Below are positions 47,146-56,645 of a DNA stretch of 64,000 nucleotides, piece after piece. The stretch is from Ferruginibacter sp. (GTDB taxonomy: Bacteria; Bacteroidota; Bacteroidia; Chitinophagales; Chitinophagaceae), in NCBI GenBank assembly GCA_019638575.1, contig JAHBTN010000002.1, forward strand, positions 1-64,000, in the 5' to 3' direction. The translations under genes were made by a program, and so were the position numbers. Below the pieces are notes generated by a model that made no database searches, had not been told where the DNA came from, and worked only from the letters and a program-made list of their open reading frames with translations. How positions within the stretch are numbered: the stretch's first letter is position 1; each line of letters starts with the position of its first letter.

Positions 47146-47997
47146 TTAGTAACTAAAAATAATTTCGGCCCTGGCATTGGCTTGTATATCTAATGGAGTT
47201 TTGCCTGCATTAAGCGGCCTTGTATTACCATAGTTTTTCATAGAACTGATTCTTTTGCCATCAAACTGCCGGGAGAGCAGGTATTGCTTTACCATTTCCA
47301 TTCTTTCGGCGCCAAGTTGTTCGCACACGGCATTAATACCTTCATTTTTGTATGCATGGCCGGTTATTGAAATGGTATATGTTGGGTGTTTTTTTAAAAC
47401 AGATAAAACACTATCCAATACTGTATATGTTTTGAAATATAATGCCGATTCCTGAACAGGAAATGGCACAACCACAATATTAGAATCGGGGCAACCGGCA
47501 TTATCGGCATACCCAAAAACATCGGGGCATTTATCTTCATTGTCTGCAATGCCATCTTCATCCCTGTCGAGAAATTGTGGTTTTTTGGGCGGGGGCGGAT
47601 AATTCAAAATTATTTCGGCACGGCAATTTACCGTTAGCCCGTCTTTATCTTTGTTTACATATTTCTGCCTTGTTTTTCCATAAGCTTTTAATGAAATAAT
47701 TCTTGCGCTATCAATACCACGGCCCAGTACATAAGTTTGTATAAATAAAGCCCTGTTTAGCGAAAGCCAGTAACAAATAGTGTCGCTCCCTTCATCTTTA
47801 TAAGCATATCCATCAATGCTAAGTGTTACGGCATGATTTTTCAATAAAATATCCACAACACTGTCAATAGCTGTAAAAGTAAACTGGTGAAACAAAGCCG
47901 ACTGTTTATAATCGAAACGGATAACGGTAGTATCACTTGCAGAAGCAGCAAAACTGCACATCAGAAAAAAAACAACTAACCGTTTTTTAAAATTCAT
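47146..47997 (-). CDS. exported protein with two OmpA-like domains around a TSP3 repeat
   Basis: This is a 283-residue exported protein with a signal peptide (1-20). Two OmpA-like (MotB-type) domains (about 22-132 and 176-283) flank a thrombospondin type 3 calcium-binding repeat (DRDEDGIADNEDKCPD near 143-158). Normal OmpA-like domains have a TD pair that grips diaminopimelate; here the matching stretches read DGYAYKDEG and GHAYKNEG, with Tyr-Lys instead. The following arginine is present in both (NRAL and ERME). Peptidoglycan binding is therefore doubtful. There is no outer-membrane barrel. The gene lies between comEC and purH. Confidence 0.82.
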   Translation of the reverse strand: MNFKKRLVVFFLMCSFAASASDTTVIRFDYKQSALFHQFTFTAIDSVVDILLKNHAVTLSIDGYAYKDEGSDTICYWLSLNRALFIQTYVLGRGIDSARIISLKAYGKTRQKYVNKDKDGLTVNCRAEIILNYPPPPKKPQFLDRDEDGIADNEDKCPDVFGYADNAGCPDSNIVVVPFPVQESALYFKTYTVLDSVLSVLKKHPTYTISITGHAYKNEGINAVCEQLGAERMEMVKQYLLSRQFDGKRISSMKNYGNTRPLNAGKTPLDIQANARAEIIFSY

Positions 47998-48018
47998 TCC
48001 AATTATTTTAATAAGGCA

Positions 48019-48026
48019 CGAAGGTA
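48019..48026 (-). promoter_or_regulatory. possible -7 box TACCTTCG of the double OmpA-like gene
   Basis: On the minus strand TACCTTCG lies 21 bases before the start codon. It shows the same C-for-T change as the box before radA. Confidence 0.3.
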
Positions 48027-48084
48027 CATACTACCAAAATATAATTATGTTGCCTTGGCAAAATTAACAGGTTTGCATATAAAC

Positions 48085-50199
48085 TTACATTTCTACATCA
48101 CAAACAAATGCACCATTTTCCGGAATAGAATAGCAAGGTTGTTTTAAGATACTGCACTCTTGCTGCCATTGTTCAATTTTCCAAACCGGGTTTGATGCAT
48201 CAAATACAATAAGCTTTGCATTGAAATGCCTGGTAACCGATTCCATACTTAGCTGTGGGCTTTTTGAAATAATCACAAGGTCAGTATCAAATTTCACGCC
48301 ACTTGTATCGGCAGCAAGCGGATAAGCAACAACAACTATTTTTTTGTTTTTAAAATTGAAATAATTTTCATTTGCTTTAAAGCCTTCCAATGCAGCAGAC
48401 TGTTGTTTAGCCTGGAAAAAAATTCTGCCGGGTTTTAAATGAAAGTTTTGCAACATGCCTTCCTGCATCAGTGCACTATCGCCAACAAACCTGTATTGAT
48501 GGCCACTTACAAAATCAATAGCCTGGTGCCCGGCCACATTATACACAATAATTTTTTGTTGTTTGCTTACCTGCCAGTTTGTAAATAACAGCATAGCCAT
48601 AAACACAAACAAAGAAAATAAAGCCAATGAAAAATACCGTTTATCTTTTTTTATAAGCCAGGCGCTAAACCCGATAATGATTACATACAAGATGCAGGTA
48701 GACAGAACTGTGGCCGGTATCTTATCCCAAACAGAAAAAGATAAATTGTTTATCCATAAAATAGATTTGTTCATCAGCCAGGTTAATGCACCAACAAGTT
48801 TGCCTAAGTAAAAACTTATAAAACTTATACCCGAAAACGCAAGCAAAGCCACACCCATATATAAAATAATGGATGAAAGGGGCACGGCAATAATATTGGT
48901 AATCATAAACAGATTAGGAAACTGGTGAAAATAATAGATGCATACAGGTGTTGTAAGTAATTGTGCTGCGGCAGACACCGATACCAGTAACCATGCTTTA
49001 TCCAGCAAATTGTTTTTAATATAAAACAAGTGATAGATGGGTTTTTGAAAAATTACAATACCCAATACGGCAAGGTATGACAACTGAAATCCTACATCCC
49101 ATAAATAATAAGGGTTATAACAAAGCAATACAAATGCCGATACTGCCAGTGAATTATAGATTGATGCATTTTTAAAAAATAGTTTTCCTGCGCTGATGAA
49201 CGAAAACATAACAGCGGCTCTTAACACAGATGCCGATGCACCGGTAAGTATAGAAAACAACCACAGGCAACTTAAAATGATAATGGCCTGTAACAGTTTG
49301 TTTTTATTAATGAACGGAATTTTTGTAAACAGCCAAACCAGCATAATGTAAATCAGGCCAAGATGCATACCCGATATGGCAATGATGTGTACTACACCTG
49401 TATTACTATAAGCCTGCACCAGGTCTTTATCCAAATCGTTGGTATATCCAATTAAAAGTGCTTTTGCTATATCCAACTGGTCTTTACCACTGCTGATATT
49501 TTTTTCCAGCACATCCAATACATATTGCCTTGCCAAAAAAATAAACTGCCTGAAACTGTTTTTTGAAGAAGGATAATTAGCCGAAACTTTTTGCCAGTCG
49601 CCGGTTTTTAAAAACACATTATGCATGATACCCTGGAAAGCCGCATAACGTTCATAATTGAAACTGCCGGGGTTACCCGAATTTTTAATAGCCTGTAATT
49701 TTTTATTGAAGATGATTTTATCGCCATAATTTAAAGCAGGCGCTGTACTGTCTTTTGAAAAATACAATAACAATTTTCCTTTACAGGATATCGTTTTTCC
49801 ATCCTTTGCCACGGCTTCCACATACCCATCGGCCTTAAATGATTTTGGTTTTTCGGTAAGCGGTTCATCAATACGTACCAGCAGGTATTCATCGTTATGA
49901 TAAAAATTACCATACCATTCTTTATTGTTGCGTACATTTTTTTGCCAGGTGATAAAAAGGCCAAGGCTTACCAGCATCAACTGCAGGGCAACGCCATGCA
50001 ATGAACGTAACCTGAATTTAAATATCCGTGGCAATAAGTAAAAAAGAAAAAATGAAAAGCCGAAGGAGATGAAAGCTATAATGATAAAAGACAAAGGCAA
50101 CTTACAATACCATTGAATAATAATACCGGTAATCAACGGCAGCAGCAGCCTTATGAAAGGAGCATTTTTCCAAAACGGTATATCATACAGCCGTTGCAT
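48085..50199 (-). CDS. comEC: ComEC/Rec2-type competence membrane channel
   Basis: ComEC forms the inner-membrane channel for single-stranded DNA in natural transformation. After an N-terminal DUF4131-like region (about 15-165) comes the Competence domain (about 215-500, with the hallmark AISGMHLGL). The C-terminal region (about 520-704) takes the place of the metallo-beta-lactamase domain but shows no HxHxDH metal motif. The start is set at ATG 50199 (MQRLYDIPF), which begins like related Bacteroidota proteins; a frame extension starts with TTG at 50232. The ComF-family gene is at 1.6 kb. Competence itself cannot be inferred from these two alone. Confidence 0.9.
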   Translation of the reverse strand: MQRLYDIPFWKNAPFIRLLLPLITGIIIQWYCKLPLSFIIIAFISFGFSFFLFYLLPRIFKFRLRSLHGVALQLMLVSLGLFITWQKNVRNNKEWYGNFYHNDEYLLVRIDEPLTEKPKSFKADGYVEAVAKDGKTISCKGKLLLYFSKDSTAPALNYGDKIIFNKKLQAIKNSGNPGSFNYERYAAFQGIMHNVFLKTGDWQKVSANYPSSKNSFRQFIFLARQYVLDVLEKNISSGKDQLDIAKALLIGYTNDLDKDLVQAYSNTGVVHIIAISGMHLGLIYIMLVWLFTKIPFINKNKLLQAIIILSCLWLFSILTGASASVLRAAVMFSFISAGKLFFKNASIYNSLAVSAFVLLCYNPYYLWDVGFQLSYLAVLGIVIFQKPIYHLFYIKNNLLDKAWLLVSVSAAAQLLTTPVCIYYFHQFPNLFMITNIIAVPLSSIILYMGVALLAFSGISFISFYLGKLVGALTWLMNKSILWINNLSFSVWDKIPATVLSTCILYVIIIGFSAWLIKKDKRYFSLALFSLFVFMAMLLFTNWQVSKQQKIIVYNVAGHQAIDFVSGHQYRFVGDSALMQEGMLQNFHLKPGRIFFQAKQQSAALEGFKANENYFNFKNKKIVVVAYPLAADTSGVKFDTDLVIISKSPQLSMESVTRHFNAKLIVFDASNPVWKIEQWQQECSILKQPCYSIPENGAFVCDVEM

Positions 50200-50265
50200 A
50201 CAACAAAATAAAAAAACATACCTGTAATACAAATATGTTTTAAAAATGATTGTGTAATGCTGATA

Positions 50266-53109
50266 TTATTTGCTAAGGTGCATACTGCGTTCTTTATACA
50301 ACTGCCTGAAGTAAGGGTCTCTTAAATCCTTAATGAATCGTATGGCTTCGCCGGTACTTTTCATTTCGGGGCCAAGCTCTTTATTTACTCCGGGGAATTT
50401 ATTAAATGAAAAAACAGGTTCCTTAATAGCAAAGCCCGTAAGTTTTTTAGCGTAGGTAAAGTCTTTTAATTTATTTACTCCCAACATTATCTTGGTAGCA
50501 ATATTTAAATAGGGTGTTTGATATGCTTTAGCTATAAATGGCGTGGTGCGGCTTGCTCTTGGGTTGGCTTCAATAACATATACATTACCATCCTTAATGG
50601 CAAACTGTATATTGATAAGCCCTTTTATTTGCAGCGCCCTTGCAATTTTTTCTGCATACTCTTCCATGGTATGTACTATTAACGGCGACAGGTTGAACTG
50701 TGGTAACACAGCATTGCTATCGCCGCTATGAATACCTGCAGGCTCAATATGCTCCATCACTCCCATCACATGAAAATCATCACCATCAAATATGGCATCA
50801 ATCTCTGCTTCCTGGCAGCGGTCAAGAAAGTGATCAATCAAAATTTTATTGCCGGGCAAATGTTTTATTAAACTCAATACACCTTTTTCAAGGTCTTCAT
50901 CATTAATCACAATACGCATACGCTGCCCGCCCAACACATAGCTTGGCCTTATTAAAACAGGGTAACCAACTTCATTGGCAACCTCTATTGCTTCGTCTGT
51001 ATTATAAGCTGTACCATATTTTGGATAAGGTATATCCAGTTCTTTAAGCATATCACTAAAGCGGCCCCTGTCTTCTGCAATATCCATACTGTTGAACGAT
51101 GAGCCAATAATATTGATACCTTTTTCGTGCAGTCGTTTTGCAAGCTTTAATGCTGTTTGTCCGCCAAGCTGTACAATTACGCCAAAAGGTTTTTCATGTT
51201 CTATAATTTCCCAAAGATGTTCCCAAAATACCGGTTCAAAATAAAGTTTATCAGCAATATCAAAATCAGTAGAAACTGTTTCGGGATTGCAGTTAACCAT
51301 AATAGCTTCGTAACCTGCTTCTTTAACTGCTATTAACCCATGTACACAACAGTAATCAAACTCAATGCCCTGGCCAATCCTGTTAGGGCCGCTGCCTAAT
51401 ACAATTATTTTCTTTTTGCCCGAAACCAAACTTTCGTTACTTACCAGTTTGCTTTCGTTAGCAGGTTTTTTTTCAAATGTTGAATAGAAATAAGGTGTTT
51501 TAGCTTCAAACTCTGCACTGCAGGTATCTACCATTTTATAAACACGGGTTAGGCCCATGGCTTTGCGGCGTTCATACAATACTTCTGCATCTTCTTCTTT
51601 CATGATGCGGATGATTTGTTCATCGCTAAAGCCTAAAAGTTTGGCTTCTTTAAGCAAATCGTCGGGCAATGTTTTTAAACTATGTTGTGCAATTAGTTTT
51701 TCGCAATCACAAATCTTTTGTATCTGGTAAATAAACCAGCGGTCAATTTTTGTGCTTTCGCAAATACGTTTTATGCTTGCGCCAGCCATCAATGCATCTT
51801 TAATTCTAAAAATCCTGTCCCATTTTGGTGTCTTGATATATTCAATCAATTCATCGGCATGCATCAGGCTTTTACCATAATATCCCAATCCTACTGCTTC
51901 ATTCTCCAAACTCTGACAAGCTTTTTGCACTGCTTCTGCAAAGCTTCGGCCAATGCCCATCACTTCGCCCACGCTTTTCATCTGGAAACCCAATGTATCT
52001 TTTGCACCTTTAAATTTATCAAAGTTCCAGCGGGGTATTTTTACAATCACATAATCAAGCGCCGGTTCAAAATATGCCGATGTTGATTGTGTGATTTGAT
52101 TTTTTAATTCATCAAGATTGTAACCAATGGCCAGCTTAGCAGCAATTTTTGCAATAGGGTAACCGGTAGCCTTGCTTGCCAATGCCGATGAGCGGCTAAC
52201 ACGTGGGTTTATCTCTACCACAATAATTTCTTCGGTTTGCGGATTAAGCGCAAACTGCACATTGCAGCCCCCGGCAAAATTGCCCAATGCCCTCATCATT
52301 TTAATGGCGGTGTTACGCATCAACTGGTAAGCCGTATCGCTCAAAGTCATTACCGGCGCCACTGTTATAGAATCGCCGGTATGAATACCCATTGGATCAA
52401 AATTTTCAACACCGCAAATGATAACCACATTATCTGCATTATCACGCAGTAGTTCCAATTCAAACTCTTTCCAACCAAGTACAGCTTTTTCAACCAACAC
52501 TTCATGAATAGGGCTTGCAGTTAAACCTGTGTTCAATGCTTCGTCAAGTTCATCCTTGCTAAAAACTATACTGCCACCACTGCCACCCAATGTAAATGAA
52601 GGCCGCAACACCAACGGGAAACCAATCTGCTGTGCAAATTCCTTTCCTTCTAAAAATGAGTTGGCAATTTTTGCCGGGCAAACCGGTATATCCAAATCAA
52701 TCATCCACTGCCTGAACTTTTCCCTGTCTTCGGCTTTATCAATGGCTTTAATATCTACACCAATCAGTTTAACGCCATGTTTTTCCCAAATGCCCAGTTC
52801 ATCCACTTCTTTACACAGGTTTAATGCAGTTTGTCCGCCCATGGTAGGCAATACCGCATCAATCTTGTTCTCGTCCAATATCTGTTCAATACTTTCTACG
52901 GTAAGCGGTAAAAGATACACCCTGTCGGCCATCATAGGGTCGGTCATAATGGTGGCCGGGTTGCTGTTAATTAAAATAACCTTTACGCCTTCTTCTCTTA
53001 AAGAGCGGGCAGCCTGTGTACCAGAGTAATCAAATTCGCAGGCCTGGCCTATAACTATTGGGCCCGAACCTATTATTAAAACCGATTGGATGGAATTGTC
53101 TTTTGGCAT
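50266..53109 (-). CDS. carB: carbamoyl-phosphate synthase large subunit, lacking the MGS domain
   Basis: CarB makes carbamoyl phosphate from bicarbonate, ammonia and ATP for pyrimidine and arginine synthesis. Both ATP-grasp halves are present: the first opens with VLIIGSGPIVIGQ and has SFTLGGSGG; the second has VLGSGPNRIGQG and RPSYVLGGQ. The protein is 947 residues, against about 1070 for E. coli CarB: the chain stops after GPEMKSTGE plus about 25 residues, so the C-terminal MGS-like allosteric domain is absent. The start is ATG 53109 (MPKDNSIQS); the frame extends further, but a -7 box lies inside that extension. carA is not in the window. Confidence 0.96.
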   Translation of the reverse strand: MPKDNSIQSVLIIGSGPIVIGQACEFDYSGTQAARSLREEGVKVILINSNPATIMTDPMMADRVYLLPLTVESIEQILDENKIDAVLPTMGGQTALNLCKEVDELGIWEKHGVKLIGVDIKAIDKAEDREKFRQWMIDLDIPVCPAKIANSFLEGKEFAQQIGFPLVLRPSFTLGGSGGSIVFSKDELDEALNTGLTASPIHEVLVEKAVLGWKEFELELLRDNADNVVIICGVENFDPMGIHTGDSITVAPVMTLSDTAYQLMRNTAIKMMRALGNFAGGCNVQFALNPQTEEIIVVEINPRVSRSSALASKATGYPIAKIAAKLAIGYNLDELKNQITQSTSAYFEPALDYVIVKIPRWNFDKFKGAKDTLGFQMKSVGEVMGIGRSFAEAVQKACQSLENEAVGLGYYGKSLMHADELIEYIKTPKWDRIFRIKDALMAGASIKRICESTKIDRWFIYQIQKICDCEKLIAQHSLKTLPDDLLKEAKLLGFSDEQIIRIMKEEDAEVLYERRKAMGLTRVYKMVDTCSAEFEAKTPYFYSTFEKKPANESKLVSNESLVSGKKKIIVLGSGPNRIGQGIEFDYCCVHGLIAVKEAGYEAIMVNCNPETVSTDFDIADKLYFEPVFWEHLWEIIEHEKPFGVIVQLGGQTALKLAKRLHEKGINIIGSSFNSMDIAEDRGRFSDMLKELDIPYPKYGTAYNTDEAIEVANEVGYPVLIRPSYVLGGQRMRIVINDEDLEKGVLSLIKHLPGNKILIDHFLDRCQEAEIDAIFDGDDFHVMGVMEHIEPAGIHSGDSNAVLPQFNLSPLIVHTMEEYAEKIARALQIKGLINIQFAIKDGNVYVIEANPRASRTTPFIAKAYQTPYLNIATKIMLGVNKLKDFTYAKKLTGFAIKEPVFSFNKFPGVNKELGPEMKSTGEAIRFIKDLRDPYFRQLYKERSMHLSK

Positions 53110-53133
53110 AGTAGTAACCGATGAAGCGGCGTG

Positions 53134-53141
53134 CAAAAGTA
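53134..53141 (-). promoter_or_regulatory. -7 promoter box TACTTTTG of carB
   Basis: On the minus strand a perfect TAnnTTTG box followed by C lies 24 bases before the ATG at 53109. It falls inside a longer reading frame starting at 53223 and so supports the shorter start. Confidence 0.55.
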
Positions 53142-53297
53142 ATTGTAAAAGATGTAAATAAAAAGTGATTATGCAGCAACTACTGTTTGTTAGTTTAACT
53201 GATATTAACATTACAAATGGCAATGCAATGATTTAATGTATCACAACTAAAACAAAACTAACTATGTGTATTCGTTTTCTATTTAGCGCTACAATGT

Positions 53298-53305
53298 TAA
53301 ATTTG
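53298..53305 (+). promoter_or_regulatory. -7 promoter box TAAATTTG of the M23 gene
   Basis: A perfect TAnnTTTG box followed by C ends eight bases before the ATG at 53314, so the predicted leader is only a few bases. TTCG at 53271-53274, with a 23-base spacing, is a possible -33 variant. Confidence 0.5.
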
Positions 53306-53313
53306 CAATACAC

Positions 53314-55062
53314 ATGATGATATTGAATACATTACGGTTTTACAGAAATACTACTTTCATTTTTTTGTTTTTATGTATAAGTGTTGATGCCGGTGCACAG
53401 TTTTTCCCGCCAAAAAATTATCCAAAAAATTATTTTGCTTACCCGGTTGTGGCAAAAAAATCTTTATCGGCAAATTTTGGTGAGCTGCGGCCCAACCATT
53501 ACCATATGGGTTTAGATTGCCGTACCGACCAGGTACAAAACAAAGAAGTGTTAGCTGCCGCCGACGGGTATGTTGCAAAAGTAAAAATAGAATCCTGGGG
53601 TTATGGCCGGGCCATTTATATCAATCATCCCAACGGGTTAACAACCGTGTATGGCCACCTGAACGATTTTTACCCCGAGTTGGAGAATTATGTAAAAGAA
53701 CAACAGTATAAATTAAAAAGCTGGGCAGTGTACCTGGATATTCCTGCAAATATGTTTCCCGTAAAGAAAGAAATGTTTATTGCTTACAGTGGTAATGCCG
53801 GAGGCTCGCAAGGCCCACACCTGCATTTTGAGATAAGGGATACCAAAACCGATAAAGTGCTTAACCCTTCATTATTTGACTTTCCTATACCCGATACCAT
53901 AGCGCCTGATGTATATAAACTAGCTGTGTACGACAGGTGCATCAGCACCTATGAACAAACCCCAAAAATATTCACCTTAAAAAAAGTGAACGGCGTGTAT
54001 GTTACTTCGCCTGCTTTAATTACTGTTAATACCGATAGGGTAAGTTTTGGCATTACGGCATTTGACAGGTACAATGGCTCTAACAACAAAAATGGTATTT
54101 ACGAAACCGTGCTGTACGATAACGACAAACCCATTGCAGGTTTTCAATTAGACAGCATTAGTTACGATGAAACCAGGTATGTAAATGCACATATTGATTA
54201 TAAATATCGTAGTCATGGCGGATCGTATATTGAGCATGTATCAAAACTACCGGGCTACAACAACAGTGTGTATAAAACCACCGGCGGCGATGGCGTAATT
54301 GATATTGATGATGATAGCAACCACCATATAAAACTGGAAGTGAAAGATGCATATGGAAATACATCTATTGTAATGTTTGCAATAAAAAGGAATGTTGCCT
54401 TTACTGAAAAACAAAAACCTGATTCGGTAAATTATTTTCAGCCGATGGAATTTCATCCCGGTTTTTTAAACCTGTTCGAAAACGACCAAATAAGTTTTTA
54501 TTTACCCGAAAATTGCCTGTATGATTCTATTCGGTTTCAATATAAGCAATTAACATCCAACAGCGGTTTTAACATTTATCAATTGCATAACACAAGCGTG
54601 CCGCTGCAAAGTTATTTTCCCATCACAATAAAAGCATCCACCGCATTTCCAAACAAGATGGTGATGCACCGTTTTGCTAATGGCAAAAACGACTATGCCA
54701 AAGCAGAACCGGTAATGTATAATAAAGAAAGCGGCTGGTACCGGGCCAGTTTTAGGGAGTTTGGCAATTTTCAATTGATGGTGGATTCCCTGGCGCCTGT
54801 GGTAACACCAATAGGATTTAAAGACGGGATGGATTGCAGCAAACAAAAGCGAATTGTTTTTGTTGTAAAAGACAATACCGAGGAAATAAAAAATTTTACC
54901 GCCACATTAGATGGCAACTGGTTACGGTTTACAAATGATAAAGGAACAAGGTTTATTTATGAATTTGATGAAATGTGCCCGGCCGGCGAACACGAATTAA
55001 TAATTACAGCAGAAGACCAGGTAGGCAATATCACCGAAAAAAATTACAAGTTTACAAGATAA
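53314..55062 (+). CDS. M23 family peptidase (LytM-type) with C-terminal beta domains
   Basis: This is an exported zinc peptidase that probably cuts peptidoglycan cross-bridges. It has a signal peptide (1-29, ending DAGAQ). The LytM domain is about 40-190 with the complete ligand set: H64 and D68 (HYHMGLD), H115 (YGHL), and H169-L170-H171 (PHLHFE). The remaining 390 residues are beta-rich, Ig-like segments (about 195-582) without known motifs. It heads an operon with bcp (two bases downstream) and the HExxH gene. A second, in-frame ATG directly follows the first. Confidence 0.93.
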   Translation: MMILNTLRFYRNTTFIFLFLCISVDAGAQFFPPKNYPKNYFAYPVVAKKSLSANFGELRPNHYHMGLDCRTDQVQNKEVLAAADGYVAKVKIESWGYGRAIYINHPNGLTTVYGHLNDFYPELENYVKEQQYKLKSWAVYLDIPANMFPVKKEMFIAYSGNAGGSQGPHLHFEIRDTKTDKVLNPSLFDFPIPDTIAPDVYKLAVYDRCISTYEQTPKIFTLKKVNGVYVTSPALITVNTDRVSFGITAFDRYNGSNNKNGIYETVLYDNDKPIAGFQLDSISYDETRYVNAHIDYKYRSHGGSYIEHVSKLPGYNNSVYKTTGGDGVIDIDDDSNHHIKLEVKDAYGNTSIVMFAIKRNVAFTEKQKPDSVNYFQPMEFHPGFLNLFENDQISFYLPENCLYDSIRFQYKQLTSNSGFNIYQLHNTSVPLQSYFPITIKASTAFPNKMVMHRFANGKNDYAKAEPVMYNKESGWYRASFREFGNFQLMVDSLAPVVTPIGFKDGMDCSKQKRIVFVVKDNTEEIKNFTATLDGNWLRFTNDKGTRFIYEFDEMCPAGEHELIITAEDQVGNITEKNYKFTR

Positions 55063-55064
55063 CC

Positions 55065-55541
55065 ATGGCAACGCATTTAACCGAAGGAAAAAAAGCGCCG
55101 GCATTTAAAGGCAAAGATCAAAACGGTAAAACTGTTTCATTAGCTGATTATGCCGGTAAAAAACTGGTATTGTATTTTTATCCCCAGGATGATACACCAA
55201 CTTGTACAGTACAGGCATGCAACCTCAGGGATAATTTTAGTTTGTTGAAAAAATACGGTTTTGAAGTAGTAGGCGTAAGCCCCGATGAAGAAAAAAAACA
55301 CAAAAAGTTTGAAACAAAATACAAGCTTCCTTTTACATTAATTGCCGATGCAGGCCATTCTATTATTGATAAATATGGAGTTTGGGGAGAGAAACAATTA
55401 TACGGCCGAACTTATATGGGTTTGCACCGCACCACTTTTTTGATTGATGAAAAAGGAATCATTCGCAAAATTTTTCTTAAACCAAAAAGTAAACAACATA
55501 CCGAAGAGATTTTAGCAGCCTGGGCACAAATTGAAAAATAA
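55065..55541 (+). CDS. bcp: thioredoxin-dependent peroxiredoxin, Bcp (PrxQ) type
   Basis: This peroxiredoxin reduces hydrogen and organic peroxides. The peroxidatic cysteine C47 lies in DDTPTCTVQAC, and the resolving cysteine C52 is five residues later, the atypical 2-Cys arrangement of PrxQ. The length of 158 residues is typical. The start is ATG 55065, two bases after the M23 stop; an upstream in-frame start inside the M23 gene gives a non-family N terminus. Its end overlaps the next gene by 11 bases. Confidence 0.95.
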   Translation: MATHLTEGKKAPAFKGKDQNGKTVSLADYAGKKLVLYFYPQDDTPTCTVQACNLRDNFSLLKKYGFEVVGVSPDEEKKHKKFETKYKLPFTLIADAGHSIIDKYGVWGEKQLYGRTYMGLHRTTFLIDEKGIIRKIFLKPKSKQHTEEILAAWAQIEK

Positions 55542-55827
55542 AGATTTTTATATAAAAGAAAATTCGTGGCTTGCTAAGATAGCTGCTTTAAAACTTAAAA
55601 GCCATTCGGTAGCAATAGTGCTGGGCAAAACTATTCACCTGCACAATGTTGCTAAAAACGATTTTTTAAAAGATACCCGTTGGTTAAAACATGAACTCTG
55701 TCATATAAAACAATTTAAGCAATATGGCTTTGTAGGTTTTATAATAAAGTACCTGTGGGAAAGTATAAGAAAGGGATACTATAACAATCGGTTTGAAGTG
55801 GAGGCAAGGGCTGCTGAAAATTTATAA
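55531..55827 (+). CDS. small HExxH protein, putative minimal zinc metallopeptidase
   Basis: This is a 98-residue protein that begins with a TTG inside the last codons of bcp, a typical translational coupling. It contains the zinc-protease motif HELCH (H54, E55, H58) followed by an acidic FEVEARAAE segment (88-96) that could supply a third ligand. The length is far below that of ordinary zincins, and there is no signal peptide. It resembles small DUF4157-like proteins, but no family is certain. The exact substrate is unknown. Its 3' end converges on the biotin ligase gene. Confidence 0.72.
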   Translation: MKNKDFYIKENSWLAKIAALKLKSHSVAIVLGKTIHLHNVAKNDFLKDTRWLKHELCHIKQFKQYGFVGFIIKYLWESIRKGYYNNRFEVEARAAENL

Positions 55828-55835
55828 CCTGCTAA

Positions 55836-56564
55836 TTAAACCCATTCTACTTCGCCAAAATCAAATTGTCTTTCCCTGGCATCTACAGTTACCAGTTGGC
55901 CTGTAGCAGAAACTTCTTTTATCACTGTTTCAAAAACCTCACCTTCTTTTTTTAAAGTTACCAGGTGGTTCTGTTTATATAAATTTTGGTTATAGGCGCT
56001 GATGATGGAGTCATCCTGCTTAAGCCCGTTTATATATTTCATCAGCAACCCATGTAAAACCTTTGCCAGTTCCATCACATCAAAATCTTTACCCGTAATC
56101 TGTTTAAGCGATACAGGGTTCTTTAAGGCATCGTTATATTTTGTCTGGTTAATATTAATGCCAATGCCCACCAAGGCCCATTTCCAGTTTTTTCCCTGAA
56201 TAATATTTTCAATCAGTATGCCTCCTGCCTTTCTGTCACGCCAGTACAAATCATTAGGCCATTTTATTTTTGTTTCATCACCGGCATAGTTGCTAAAAAA
56301 TTCAAAACAAGCCAGCGCCACAGCCGCACTAACCTGAAACTGGTTGTTAAATTGCAGGCGGCCAGGCTCTACAACTAAGGTTAGCGCTATATTCTTATCT
56401 TTTTCGCTTTTCCACGATTTTCCCCGCTGCCCCTTACCTGCTGTTTGTTCCCTTGCAAACCAGGCCATACCATGAGTAGCCATAGCGGCATGAATCTGTT
56501 TCATGGCATAGATGTTGGTACTGTCAACCGTATCCAAAATATTAAAAAAACTCTCTTGCAGCAT
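55836..56564 (-). CDS. birA: biotin--[acetyl-CoA-carboxylase] ligase
   Basis: This enzyme attaches biotin to carboxyl carrier proteins. The biotin/ATP loop is GKGQRGKSW (44-52), close to the GRGRxGRxW consensus, and the motif KWPNDL (101-106) with AGGILIE (112-118) completes the catalytic core. The C-terminal SH3-like domain is about 190-242. There is no N-terminal helix-turn-helix, so it is not a repressor of biotin genes (monofunctional type). The length is 242 residues. It is divergent from rsfS. Confidence 0.93.
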   Translation of the reverse strand: MLQESFFNILDTVDSTNIYAMKQIHAAMATHGMAWFAREQTAGKGQRGKSWKSEKDKNIALTLVVEPGRLQFNNQFQVSAAVALACFEFFSNYAGDETKIKWPNDLYWRDRKAGGILIENIIQGKNWKWALVGIGININQTKYNDALKNPVSLKQITGKDFDVMELAKVLHGLLMKYINGLKQDDSIISAYNQNLYKQNHLVTLKKEGEVFETVIKEVSATGQLVTVDARERQFDFGEVEWV

Positions 56565-56589
56565 TACAAAGCAAATGGCAAAGAAGTGT

Positions 56590-56597
56590 TACTTTTG
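56590..56597 (+). promoter_or_regulatory. -7 promoter box TACTTTTG (upstream copy, rsfS)
   Basis: A perfect TAnnTTTG box followed by C lies in the divergent region before rsfS. It predicts a leader of about 80 bases. A closer box follows at 56646. Confidence 0.4.
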
Positions 56598-56645
56598 CCA
56601 ATCATTGCAAGCTACAAGCCAGTTTTAATAAAAACAATAATAAAA

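Noticed and set aside
53110-53223. Longer N terminus for carB
   Set aside because: The extra 38 residues are not part of the family, and a perfect -7 box lies inside them; ATG 53109 begins with the expected MPKD.
54975-55064. Longer N terminus for bcp
   Set aside because: It would overlap the end of the M23 gene by about 90 bases and gives a basic segment not found in peroxiredoxins.
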